Positions 1 through 9,984 of a stretch of DNA of 64,000 bases are shown here, piece by piece (position 1 is the first letter of the stretch; the number at the start of each line of letters is the position of its first letter). The notes under the pieces are model-generated. The model was not told the DNA's origin. It saw only the letters and a program-made list of their open reading frames with translations, and did not search any database. The position numbers and the translations under genes were made by a program. The stretch covers positions 1,054,001-1,118,000 of the forward strand of contig NC_033567.1 in assembly GCF_001680005.1 (NCBI RefSeq), read 5' to 3'. The DNA comes from Plasmodium coatneyi (Eukaryota > Apicomplexa > Aconoidasida > Haemosporida > Plasmodiidae).

Positions 1-2084
1 TAGTGAAGTAAGAAGAGGTTGATATTTTTGTTCGATCCCCCGGACATGCTTCCCGACGTGTCGAACTTATCTCCCTCCAGGGTGATGGTCGGGAAGGACA
101 TCTTCTTATTTGGATTGTATGTAATTTTCTTACAGTAATCAACGTTGGAGCATATAATAGTTCCGTTAAAAAGGTACCTGATCAGTTTTTCCAACTTGTT
201 GTTATATTCCATGATGTCTAAAAAGTAGATAACGTCCTTCTTATCTTTTGAATCTACCCCGACATATTTTCGGCATTCTTCTACAATCTTTTCGTTCATA
301 TCTCGTGACACGACGCAGTCTTTTAAAGGCAGCAGGGTTACTCTCCTGCTTCCCTTGGCAAAATTATTATATTCGAATAGGCTTTTACTGCACTCTTTGT
401 TCTGGACAAGAATGTAGGATAATTTTCCCCCAAGGATAAGGTGAATGGCCAAGGCCGTTTGTCTGTACTCTTTTTTAATTTTTATCAGTTCATATATCTG
501 TCCAAGGACATCTGCTGGGTTGACATTGCCAGGTATCTTGAAATCGATTTTCACATGGTTGATTAAATTTTTCAGCACTTGTAACTCCTGCTGCAGTTTT
601 TCTATTTCGTTTGTCAGGACCTTTTTATCTTCCTGCAGTTGGTCCAAATCGTGGAAGTTATTATGTTCACTGTTTAATTTTTGTAATTCTTCCTCACAGG
701 CGATTTTCTTCTTTTCCTCCGTTTCTTTTTCCTTGTTCATTTCGCTGAACTCCTTTTCGAATTTTTTCCTCTGGTCCTTTAAAGCCATGATTTCCTTCTC
801 GAGATGTTTGCTATTTTGCAGCAAGTTATTTATCTGCGTCTCTATTTGGCTCAGATTCGTTTTATTATTTTTCAGCTGCTCTCTGAAGGAGCCTGTATAC
901 TCGCTGTTGTTGATTCCCCCACTTAGGAGGCAGTTAATGGTGGTCTGCTTTTCACTAAGTTCTTCCCGTAGGAGTTCTATTTTTCTTTTCAGATCTTCGT
1001 AAGACTTTAAATTTTTATTATTTTTTTCGTCATTTTTTTCATAATCATTTAATTTCTTTTCAATACGTTTTATTTCTTTTTTAATTTCTTCTTTTTTTTT
1101 TTTTTCCTTTTCTTTTTCTTTTCCTTCTATCTTTGCTTCCGACTTGAGATGGGAGATTTTCTTTTCCACCTGTTCCTTCTCCGAAATGAGTATCTTCATA
1201 GGTTCGCTGGCAACATATGTCTGGCTAGCTAATTTCTCCTTTTCTTTTTTATAAATTTCCATTTCTTTGTCTATATCTTTGATGTCTTTTTCGAGGACTT
1301 TCTTTTCATCCATTGCGTCTTCAATTTTTTCTTTACTTTTCTCCATCATATTTTTGGCTACATAATATTTGTATGCAATTTCGATTTTTTCAAATTTTTC
1401 AATTTCTTCATTATTGCTAATGAATTTGTTGTATTCTTCCTTTTCCTTCTTCAATTTTACGAGGGTGGGTTCAATTTCGTCCACTAGTACTTTATTAATT
1501 TCCTCCAGCTTCTGATCTTTTTTTCCCATTAATTTGATTGCGTTTGTTCTTTTCACCTCGTACAGTTTTGTCCCACTGGATTCTTCAATCAGGCCGAGCA
1601 ACTCCACCGGCTTCATATTTATCACTTTTGTTATCTTCCCTTGCATGATTAGAAAATGCGGATTGTTAATATTTAATTTGAGTGACTGGAAGAAGTCGCT
1701 AATATCCTTTGGCTTGGCGTTGTGGCTATTTAGCAGGTACCTATTTCGTCCTCCTAAAACGATTTGTCTCGTTATGGTAATATTCTTCATATCTCTGTAC
1801 GGTTCTTGTAGAGGACTTGGCTTCTGCTCATTGTTAAATTTTATCGTTACGCTTCCTTTGGTGATTCCCGCCTGTCCTTGCTTGTAGATCAGCTCGTCCA
1901 GTCTATTCACCCGAATCAGGTTTAAATTGTTTATGCCCATGACGAAGCAGATTGCGTCTAGGACGTTTGACTTCCCGCTTCCGTTTAGCCCCGTTATGGC
2001 GTTGAACTGCGGATGGAACGGCCCGATCACCGTTTTGGTTGGATAGCTCTTGAAGCCATCCAGGATGATCTCCTCGATGTGCAT
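1..2084 (-). CDS. SMC2: SMC2, condensin core ATPase subunit (3' part missing)
   Basis: Structural maintenance of chromosomes protein 2, the ATPase partner of SMC4 in condensin, which compacts and segregates chromosomes in the nucleus. Reading from the ATG at 2084 the protein opens with MHIEEIILDGFKSY, the characteristic SMC2 N-terminus, followed by a Walker A (GLNGSGKSN, residues 32-40) and the conserved block ending NGQAGITK-like (here KQGQAGITKGSV). A Q-loop region (FLIMQGKITKVI) follows, then about 330 residues of Lys/Glu-rich coiled coil, then the start of the hinge. The window ends just after the hinge signature GDKFDTSGSMSGGS, so about 694 residues are present of roughly 1200 expected. 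The second coiled coil and the C-terminal Walker B/signature half lie outside the window. No stop or frameshift is seen. SMC2 is preferred over other SMC paralogues because of the N-terminal match; the family call is certain. Confidence 0.95.
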   Translation of the reverse strand, partial: MHIEEIILDGFKSYPTKTVIGPFHPQFNAITGLNGSGKSNVLDAICFVMGINNLNLIRVNRLDELIYKQGQAGITKGSVTIKFNNEQKPSPLQEPYRDMKNITITRQIVLGGRNRYLLNSHNAKPKDISDFFQSLKLNINNPHFLIMQGKITKVINMKPVELLGLIEESSGTKLYEVKRTNAIKLMGKKDQKLEEINKVLVDEIEPTLVKLKKEKEEYNKFISNNEEIEKFEKIEIAYKYYVAKNMMEKSKEKIEDAMDEKKVLEKDIKDIDKEMEIYKKEKEKLASQTYVASEPMKILISEKEQVEKKISHLKSEAKIEGKEKEKEKKKKEEIKKEIKRIEKKLNDYEKNDEKNNKNLKSYEDLKRKIELLREELSEKQTTINCLLSGGINNSEYTGSFREQLKNNKTNLSQIETQINNLLQNSKHLEKEIMALKDQRKKFEKEFSEMNKEKETEEKKKIACEEELQKLNSEHNNFHDLDQLQEDKKVLTNEIEKLQQELQVLKNLINHVKIDFKIPGNVNPADVLGQIYELIKIKKEYRQTALAIHLILGGKLSYILVQNKECSKSLFEYNNFAKGSRRVTLLPLKDCVVSRDMNEKIVEECRKYVGVDSKDKKDVIYFLDIMEYNNKLEKLIRYLFNGTIICSNVDYCKKITYNPNKKMSFPTITLEGDKFDTSGSMSGGSNKNINLFLLH

Positions 2085-3204
2085 TTTGAAAACGGGGCTT
2101 CTTCTTCATCAAGCGGTTTAATTGGTTCAGGCGGTACGCGTTCTCCGTCTGGGCGTGCCTCGCCCGTTGCGCTACTTCAGCTTATTATATTTTATTATGT
2201 TATTTATATATATTTTTTTTTTTTTTTTGGTCCGTTCCTGATTTCCAACTTTCCCCCGTTCACCATTTCCACCGCGGGAGGAAGTGAAGCTGTTGTGAAA
2301 TCTGTCCCTCCCCTGGAGAGTTTCCCTATTTTTGATGTATTTCCCCGGTGGGCTGGGACCTCCGAATGTTAAACAATTTGCTGACGATTTTGCGAATGGT
2401 CCTAATCTCGCGAGCGAAGGTGACACATGATAAGGAATCCTTTAAACATACTTTCCCTTTTTTTTTTTTTTTTTTTCCAAAGGAGGAAAATTCGAGCCCA
2501 ACAAGGAAGCATATTTTTTGTGTTATTCCCCGGTTGGTCAACCTTCAAAACGTCCTTCTGTCAAATACGCAGCGTGCATGTATTTGCGAACGGTGCTTTT
2601 TTACACGCACTACACATTTGCGCATTTTTCAAAAGTCCAACTTTCTGTAGGTAATTTTTTTTTTCTTTCTCACGGGAGAGTGCAATTTACACCCCTTTGT
2701 ATGTTCCACCCGTGTGTGTGTGTATGTATATATGCTTGGCCCAACAGCGGGGGGACCTACACGGGAAATCCACTTGGGAAGTCAAGTAAAAATTCCTCAT
2801 AAATCACATGGAAAGTGTGAAAATGAGAGAAGAAAAAAAACATGAACAGGAGATCACTCAAAAGACAAAATAAAAAAAATGAAAAATTGACAAAAGGTCC
2901 CCCATTTTATGTCTTCCCCGTTTCTCCATTAACAGACTTAACGTAAAAAAATAAAATTGATTAGCTTGAAAACTCAAACACCTATGTACTGGCATATGTA
3001 CACATGGCAGTAATTTTCCCCAACCAAGTGGCACGAACATGTAACCACTTATGTAGTGATCAAATCGAACAGAAGCTTCCACATAATGAACGACACGTCA
3101 ACAAGAATGTCTAGCCAATTTTCAATCCACCTTTCAGTGAATCCCCTTTGTAGATATGCAAGCGCATCCGCCGTGAGACGCGTATCAGTAGCAGGTGCGC
3201 AAAA
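2085..3204. other. Divergent intergenic region between SMC2 and a coiled-coil gene
   Basis: About 1.1 kb with T-rich runs at about 2214-2228 and 2459-2476. It must hold the promoters and 5' UTRs of both flanking genes. The open frames inside it are driven by homopolymer runs and look non-coding. Confidence 0.6.
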
Positions 3205-5022
3205 ATGGAGTACTTAATTTTGGAGGAGAAATATAAAAACCTCTTGGTAAGCGATTCTGCAAAGGGGAACGGATGGTATATGCTTGTGTCATTCTATATG
3301 TACCATAGTGAGTACCCCCCCATGTTTAGAAGCTGCACGTAGAATATTGTCCTTTCCAAAAAAGTGCACATTAAGGACAAATGCACTTACCTCTTGATAT
3401 ACATTTTTCCTATACCCAATTTCGCACGAACGCTGAAAGAACAAATCCAACCACGAAAAGGCGGTCCTGAAAAAGGAGTCACAGGCCCTTCGGAAAAAGT
3501 TACAGGTTCGAAAAAAGGGGGGAATAACGCACATCGCATCGGACATGTGCGGTGCAGATAATTGAATGCATCCTCTTACACTGCGCCTATTATCCAACCC
3601 TTAAGTAGAATCTCGAAGGGGCCTACATCGAAAAGGAAAAAGAGGTGGCGGAAATACTAGGGGAAAAAGAAAACCTGGAAGATCGACTAAGCAAAATGGG
3701 GAAAGAAAACGAATCATTGGAGGAGGAAATAATAAAACTTAACGAAAAAATAGTGGTAATAATTGTGACTATAGCGGGGGGAGACGATCGAATGGTTCTG
3801 CATCCCACCATGTGTGTTCTTATTCGCTCAATGTGAACCCTTTAGAACCTCCAACACCGCACTTAAAAAATATACACACTTGAAGGACCTGACGGACTTA
3901 TCCAAAACGTATCGACAAATGATAAAAAGCCGAAACAAGGAACTGCAACACTCGCACTTTTTGGTGGCCGAAAATATGCACCTTAGAAATACCCTTGAGG
4001 TGAGACACTTCCCGACCATGTGAATGCACATGCGAATGTAAATGCGAAGTGCCGTCCACGTGGTTGATTGGTTGCGTCTATAATGGTTCCCCTGAATTGG
4101 ACTTTTTTATAACTGCCTGTTCGTGACTTTGCCCCTTTTGTAACTCCCCTACTTTTTTCGTCTTCCAGCTAGCGCATAGCGAAAAGATGGAGATCGAATC
4201 CGAACTCGGGAAGAAAAAAAATATCATACAGTTGATCAAGAATAAATATAAAAACAACATAGGCAGGTAAAAAGTGCACAATTCAGCCTACACAAAAGCG
4301 GTAGTTAACCTGCCCAACATCTTTGCCTGCGTACACACACTATGCAATGGTGTCATGAACAATGCTTCACTTTTTTTTTTTCTTTTTAAGGCTTCTTGAA
4401 AAGTTTAACGAAAAGGATAGACACTTTTACGAGTTCCAAACTTCCGTCGTAAAAGGTAATCATTTGGACAGGAGCACAAAACTTTATGAGTCCGTAGATG
4501 GGTCAACTGGGAGAGCGGAATTTGGAAAAAGCCTATCGTTGCAACAAATGCAAGGCGCTCTTTCTCATTTTTACTGCCTCTCTCACCTACACACATGCAC
4601 GCACACCATGTGCGGGCTAACCGCCTTTACCAGAATTGCACAATTTAAAATTGGCCATCCGACGGGAACAGCAAAACACCTTTTATGACGACAGTATACG
4701 GGACGATACTATTTTGAACATAAGCCATCACCTGGATGTGGTAAGTTTGTGCGGAGCGGGGGAAAAATAAATGGAAAAAAAAAAAAAAAAAAAAAAGAGG
4801 AAATTCCTTGTGCGCCATTCTTTTTTGGTACAATTTTCTACCATATCAACTGGGAAGAGAACCCTCTACTGCCCTACCTGCATTTAAAAAAAAAAAAAAC
4901 TACGTCCGGCCGCGCAGTGTAGCATTCAAAATAGATACTTCTTTCTCCCCCTTGGCAATTTTTATGCACACCAGCTGATTAAAAAGATGGAGGAGAAAAT
5001 GACCATATCCGTAACGAAGTAG
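3205..5022 (+). CDS. Small multi-exon coiled-coil protein, function unknown
   Basis: Spliced gene assembled by hand: exons 3205-3246, 3609-3755, about 3846-3999, 4169-4266, 4391-4455, 4634-4740 and 4975-5022, ending at TAG 5022. Introns start GTAAGC, GTAATA, GTGAGA, GTAAAA, GTAATC and GTAAGT. The product is about 220 residues, rich in Glu, Lys and Leu with heptad-like spacing (for example EKENLEDRLSKMGKENESLE), so probably one long coiled coil; no catalytic motif is visible. The last exon could instead splice at 4975-5010 to an acceptor at about 5318, changing only the tail. The exon 2/exon 3 junction is out of phase with the best acceptor (see findings). I do not recognise the family. It lies head-to-tail with the next gene, with a gap of about 330 bp. 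Confidence 0.6.
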
Positions 5023-5352
5023 AACCTCCGACGCGAACGTAAAGGCGACCCACAAAGTGCAAGCACAAACATGGGCGTATGCTCCTGTATATCGTATGCA
5101 TATAAACGGATGAGTGACGAGGCGGCTACTCACTTTTCCTGCGAAGGTTACAACGAAAACGCAGCGCCTCGATTGGTATATACTTCCCCTAGAGTGGCAA
5201 AAAAAAAGGGGGCAAAATCCCAAATTGAATAACACCAGAAAGATGGTAGTACCACCCCCAGATAATATCGCCAAACGAGCAGATGCATCATTCTAAGTGT
5301 GCAAATTGATTACCCGCAGGGCGAAGAAATCTCACCGTGAACGCGCAGAAAG
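5023..5352. other. Short intergenic gap upstream of the CnoX-like gene
   Basis: 330 bp on the same strand as both neighbours. It contains a possible alternative terminal exon of the upstream gene (acceptor CGCAG at about 5321, then GGCGAAGAAATC and a TGA). Nothing else is supported. Confidence 0.4.
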
Positions 5353-6996
5353 ATGCGCGTGGCACTCCTGCCCCCGTGCATGTATGCCGGGAAGACAAAT
5401 AGCAGACACCACAGGACGCCATTCATACCCCTGCGGAAGTGTCAATTCACCATTTCCTCTGTTAAGCTAAACAGTGCAAATAGCAAACTTCTCGAATGCA
5501 AAGAAATAAACGACCAAAATTATGACGCTATAATAAAAAAGAGGAAAACATTTCTTCTATATGGATATGCCCATTACTCAAATAGATGTTTCACCCATTT
5601 GGATAAATTGGCATCCCTAAATAATGACTTCATACAAATCAGGGAAGATGAAAAATTGCCTCTATACAAGCTAAACGTGAGTAGGAATAATTTCCTCGTT
5701 CGTAAATTCCACATTAAGTCGGTACCCACAATTCAGTTAAGGCATAAAAATAAGCTAATAGATGAACTGATAGGAAATGAATTAAATGAGCAAACAAATG
5801 TAGACAGACTACTAAGAAGGTGTGGCACTTACTTTAACTCCATTAGAGAGGTAGACAATATGGTCGATTTTCTGGCCAGGGAGGAGGAGCTTCCCACTAG
5901 CGGCTATAATGAATTATTCGAGAGGGAAGAATTTCTTCATGGGATATGCCCATCCATAGGAACAACTCATGGGGAAGACCATATAAATATGATCCCTCAC
6001 CAAAAGGACAAAAATAACTTCGAAATAGAAATGAAAGAAAAACTGTTCCCAAAAGATACGCTGAACGGTTTATTGCTAAAATATCAGTGCACCACCTACG
6101 TCCTTTTTAAAAAACTGGAGCTTTTACTTAATGGGGAAAAAAAAAATACTCCTCTTATCAAGCTTCTCTTGAATGAAATAATTGCCAACCATAGTTCCTA
6201 CTTGGACATAAATGAGCGCTACAGCAAGTTAATGGCCAAAGCGTTTCTCCTTCTTTTCGATGAGGAAAAATTGGCAATCGAAAAATTGTTGGACCTAAAG
6301 AAAGATTTGGAAGCAGCAGACACAGACTCTTCTATACATGCGCATCTTATCCAGTCGATTCATTTCAACGAACCGATCATCACTTTCGACGATTTTAAAA
6401 ATATTCATTTGAGGTGTCTTAACAAAGTGGACGAATTTTTATCAAACGAAACGGAAGAGGAAGGTCCATCAGGAATAATGGTAACCTCTGGGGAAATTCC
6501 CTATTCAGGCGAAAAAGCAGAAATACAAAATGGTATATTTAAAAAATGCACGAAAAACAGTGCGACGACGAGATACCTCAGCCGCGTGTGCAGAATACTG
6601 GCCGTAAAATATTTGCAAAAGGAACAGTACGATGATGCCTTCCACCACGCGCTACAATCATACACATTAACATTTCCCCTAAATAATGTGGACACATCTA
6701 AGTCGAAGGTCCTGATTGAAAATTTAATTCTCTATCTGGGGGCATACAATCCGAGCGTCATTAAATTTTTGAGCGATCTGCAATTGCTCTTTACCGACAA
6801 AATTTTCAAGGTGGTTCGGTTTCCCCACACAAGGGCAATTAAAGGTGGACGGCCAATGATGAAAAGGGGCAAGTCTGGGAAGTGGCTGTGGCTAAGTCAG
6901 GACTGGAAACCTCGGTGGTTGAAGAAAAAGGCAAAGTTGATTTTGGAGGAGGAGTGGAGGTGCGTCCCTGATAAGAACGTCCCCTTCTGGAATTAG
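5353..6996 (+). CDS. Thioredoxin-fold + TPR-like protein resembling CnoX/YbbN
   Basis: A 547-residue single-exon protein. Residues about 45-155 form a thioredoxin-like domain: a strand FLLYGYAHYSNRC (67-79) aligns with the WCxxC position but carries SNRC (first Cys replaced by Ser, C79 kept), and the cis-proline loop is VPTIQL (P125). Residues about 410-475 match the C-terminal helical repeat of bacterial YbbN/CnoX: a TPR-like helix pair (YLQKEQYDDAFHHALQSY), then a segment with the spacing SKVLIENLILYLG..NPSV..FLSDLQLLF. CnoX proteins are holdases that hand substrates to GroEL and typically have an SxxC site. The basic N-terminus (about 40 residues) could be an organelle-targeting sequence, and the last 60 residues are Trp- and Lys-rich. 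A large insert lies between the two domains. The fold calls are good; the CnoX function and an organellar location are inference. Confidence 0.75.
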   Translation: MRVALLPPCMYAGKTNSRHHRTPFIPLRKCQFTISSVKLNSANSKLLECKEINDQNYDAIIKKRKTFLLYGYAHYSNRCFTHLDKLASLNNDFIQIREDEKLPLYKLNVSRNNFLVRKFHIKSVPTIQLRHKNKLIDELIGNELNEQTNVDRLLRRCGTYFNSIREVDNMVDFLAREEELPTSGYNELFEREEFLHGICPSIGTTHGEDHINMIPHQKDKNNFEIEMKEKLFPKDTLNGLLLKYQCTTYVLFKKLELLLNGEKKNTPLIKLLLNEIIANHSSYLDINERYSKLMAKAFLLLFDEEKLAIEKLLDLKKDLEAADTDSSIHAHLIQSIHFNEPIITFDDFKNIHLRCLNKVDEFLSNETEEEGPSGIMVTSGEIPYSGEKAEIQNGIFKKCTKNSATTRYLSRVCRILAVKYLQKEQYDDAFHHALQSYTLTFPLNNVDTSKSKVLIENLILYLGAYNPSVIKFLSDLQLLFTDKIFKVVRFPHTRAIKGGRPMMKRGKSGKWLWLSQDWKPRWLKKKAKLILEEEWRCVPDKNVPFWN

Positions 6997-7563
6997 AAGC
7001 GCCATCTGCATGTAGCAACACGTGTTACCAGGAAAGATGGATGGCAAAAAAGGAGAAAACCTTAATGGAGTGCGGAAGGTGTGCACACAAATTTACGTTT
7101 GGGATGTCCCACATGCAGGTGCACGCGCGAGGGTGGGTGGACAGAAAAATATATAAATATATACATATATATAAATATATCATATATATGTGTGTTTGTG
7201 TGTATTCTTACGTATGTACATTAGTAAGCGCGTGTGCACACGCCGACATGATAAATGGGTATAGACAAAATAGTTAATTCGTCATCCTTATAGATCAGCG
7301 GCATGTGTTAGCGACGCGCAGATTATACCAGTGTGTGTTCATATACACTTGTTCACAGACGCGCATTCATGCAGATGTGTGTATTCCCCTACATGTGTGC
7401 CGATAAAGAATCCGTCGCGTGTCCAACGGGGGACACCCTGCACGTTCGTCAAACCGTTAGCGAACGTGTACTCTTTTTTTTGTCAACTGAGGTGGAATTC
7501 GCCTGGTACGTGGCCACGTCGTACTAATCAAGTGGGTGTACGCCCCCGCCGCAAAATTCCACC
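6997..7563. other. Convergent 3' gap with TA-rich microsatellite
   Basis: Shared 3' region between two converging genes. It includes an AT-alternating stretch at about 7147-7203 (ATATA/CATATA/GTGTG words). No coding sequence is supported. Confidence 0.5.
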
Positions 7564-9984
7564 TTATACTACTTCTTGAATGGCCCCCTGGGCAGTTGTC
7601 TGCGCGTTCTCCTGGGTGCTGGTGGATATGCTCGCTGATGGGCTTGACTTGGGGACCCGCTTCTTCTTCTTACCCACGGAGTGCTTCGCCTTGTAGGCTA
7701 GCCTGGCCTCAGAGGACACCTTGGCCTCGAAGGTGGTGTTTCCTCCGTCCCGATCATTTTTATCCTCAGAAAAATTGTGAACAGTGCTGGAGTCGTTATC
7801 TTGGCTGAAGTCTTGCTTGCTTCTAGATAAAGATTCTGCCTTGGGTACCTTCTTAAGGACTTCGAATGCATCCCTGGCTTTCTGCATTTGTATTTTATTC
7901 AAGTAGAGTTCCTTCTTCAAGCTGTGTAGTTCATCCACCTGGTGTTTAGCCGATTTATCATACATCATTTCCTTGAATTTCATATTTGCATGGACTTTTC
8001 TATTTTTGGCCACTTCCATCAGGTAGGCATTTTGTCTGTGAACTTCATTTTCTCTGATTTGTTTTTCCAGTTCAACCATGAACAGGTCTTTCTTGTTCGA
8101 TGCGTCAATTACGTTTTCTAGATTGTTGCACATGAGTCGAAGTTCGTTTTGCAGTTCTTTATTTCTTTCCTCATATTGTTTGACCAAAATTTCATTGCGT
8201 ATTATTTCATTTTTCAACAAAACTATTTCTGAATCTTTTTCTTGTATCATGGATTGTAGGTGAGAGGATTGCTTTTCCAATATGCCTATTTCGGACGTGC
8301 ATTTGTCTACCTTTTCTGTGTAAAGGAGTTGCTGTTTTCTTAGGAGTTCTTTCAATTTGGTTAGATCCTTTTCGCTTTTCTGTAGCATACTTTCCATATA
8401 TGCTATGCGCATGTCACGTGAAACGATGGATTCCATGTACTCCAGGGTGTCCTTCCTCAATTCGCTTAAAGCTTGAAACGTATTTTCATATTTAAAGTTC
8501 ACATTTTTATTTTCTTCCTTCAGTTCGTACACTTCCTTTTCCAACTCCACGATTGTTGACTTGAGCGTATACATATCGTTGTTGTCGAAACTGGGTTGGG
8601 AAAATTTGGACACCTTTTTCCCCTTTTTGTATGAATTTCTATTCTCCTTTGAGTCATCTTCTTCCAATGTAAGGAGACCCTCCTCACACGTGCTCTTCGT
8701 CTTGTACCAGCTGAATTCATCCTCCTTATGTTTTCCCTCTTCTGCTTCCTTCACACCATAAGTGTCGTTTCTCTCATATGGATCAACTATGTTGTTCCTC
8801 CTTTCGTTCGCTTTGTTTAGTCCCTTTTGGTTATTTTTCCCTGCACATTTTTGGTACTTATCCTCCTCTACTTCCTTACCTCTGCCTTGCAAAAATTTGA
8901 AAAGATTATGCACATCACTCAGACTTGTGTTCTCCTTCAAGCGAAGCAGGAAATCGTTTTCGTTGTCCACAGAGCCGATTTCATTTTCCAGTTTGTTCAG
9001 GACTTTATCTCGGACGTTTAAACTTGACTTTAGGGACCTTCTCTCAATTTCTACCCTTTTCAAATGTTTGAGCGTTTCTTCATATTTGATTTTTTGGTCC
9101 AACAATTTTTCCTTCAGCTTTCTATTTTCTACATTGGAGTACTCCCTGTCGTTTTGTTCACCGTCCGGTCTGATCATTTCGCTTTTTCTCTTCTCATTTT
9201 GGATCTCATTTTCCAATTCCTTTATTTGTTCATCCTTTTCTTTTATCAGTTCATTAATTTTATTTTTTATAATCGGTTCTGGTAGTTTTTCCTTTGTTAC
9301 TCTCTTTTTAAAAGGTTCCACATGGTTTATTTTTCCCATCAGTTCTGGATCTTTGTTTTTTTTCTTCTCATTAATGTTGTAGAGTTGCATTTCGTCGTGC
9401 GTACTTAGTTGCACGTACCCTTTGCTGCCATGCACGGGGGAATCAAATAGGATGGGAACTCCACCCACGTCACTGTACACCTTTTCGCAACTGTCTTGCA
9501 TGAATACCGGTTTGGTATTAAACAGGCACGGCACTTTGCTCACTTTTCTGATGATCCGTTTGTTTGTTGGGGGAGCATTATACCCCGTTGTGTAACCACT
9601 AACAGTTGGATTGGTAAATATGCCGCTGTTATGAATCCCATTTTTGGTTCCATTGTTCATTTCATTGCACCCCATTGTGTGTCCCTTTAAACAGGGGAAT
9701 GAATTCATGCAGTTAACCTTTGGAGCATTTCCCCCATGTGCACCATAATTGGCAATCGCTGTACTTTGGCTACCTACATTCGGGTTGTAGGTAACCTTCT
9801 CTGTGTAGATTGGTGGGTGCGACTTAAACGTGGTGGTGGCGTACATCGGACCCACCTTGCTGCTACGGTACTCGTATACATCTCGGTTGCTCAGTTTTGC
9901 CTTTTCTTCATTTTGGGCTCTAATTTCGTGGTACTTGCTGGAGGGTATTAGGTTGTGGGGTGTCATAAACAAGGGGGAGCTCAT
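7564..9984 (-). CDS. Large coiled-coil protein, function unknown
   Basis: 806 residues from the ATG at 9984; the open frame runs 15 codons further upstream, but only to a GTG. The N-terminal ~235 residues are not coiled and are rich in Asn, Thr, Gly and Tyr. They include a segment with several Cys, Val and Pro (KVPCLFNTKPVFMQDSCEKV) that may be a conserved globular or docking region. From about residue 235 to 740 the sequence is a long, nearly unbroken Glu/Lys/Leu/Asn coiled coil (for example LIKEKDEQIKELENEIQNEK). The basic, Ser/Thr-rich tail ends in Gln and Val. No transmembrane segment, signal peptide or enzyme motif is seen. It could be a cytoskeletal, basal-complex or centrosomal structural protein, but nothing in the sequence decides this. 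It converges with the CnoX-like gene. Confidence 0.85.
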   Translation of the reverse strand: MSSPLFMTPHNLIPSSKYHEIRAQNEEKAKLSNRDVYEYRSSKVGPMYATTTFKSHPPIYTEKVTYNPNVGSQSTAIANYGAHGGNAPKVNCMNSFPCLKGHTMGCNEMNNGTKNGIHNSGIFTNPTVSGYTTGYNAPPTNKRIIRKVSKVPCLFNTKPVFMQDSCEKVYSDVGGVPILFDSPVHGSKGYVQLSTHDEMQLYNINEKKKNKDPELMGKINHVEPFKKRVTKEKLPEPIIKNKINELIKEKDEQIKELENEIQNEKRKSEMIRPDGEQNDREYSNVENRKLKEKLLDQKIKYEETLKHLKRVEIERRSLKSSLNVRDKVLNKLENEIGSVDNENDFLLRLKENTSLSDVHNLFKFLQGRGKEVEEDKYQKCAGKNNQKGLNKANERRNNIVDPYERNDTYGVKEAEEGKHKEDEFSWYKTKSTCEEGLLTLEEDDSKENRNSYKKGKKVSKFSQPSFDNNDMYTLKSTIVELEKEVYELKEENKNVNFKYENTFQALSELRKDTLEYMESIVSRDMRIAYMESMLQKSEKDLTKLKELLRKQQLLYTEKVDKCTSEIGILEKQSSHLQSMIQEKDSEIVLLKNEIIRNEILVKQYEERNKELQNELRLMCNNLENVIDASNKKDLFMVELEKQIRENEVHRQNAYLMEVAKNRKVHANMKFKEMMYDKSAKHQVDELHSLKKELYLNKIQMQKARDAFEVLKKVPKAESLSRSKQDFSQDNDSSTVHNFSEDKNDRDGGNTTFEAKVSSEARLAYKAKHSVGKKKKRVPKSSPSASISTSTQENAQTTAQGAIQEVV

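Noticed and set aside
445..1002. 185-codon plus-strand open frame
   Set aside because: Antisense shadow of SMC2 coiled-coil coding sequence (Ser/Phe/Leu-rich reverse reading of Lys/Glu codons).
8762..9382. 206-codon plus-strand open frame
   Set aside because: Antisense of the 806-residue coiled-coil gene; Phe/Ser-rich composition is the mirror of Glu/Lys codons.
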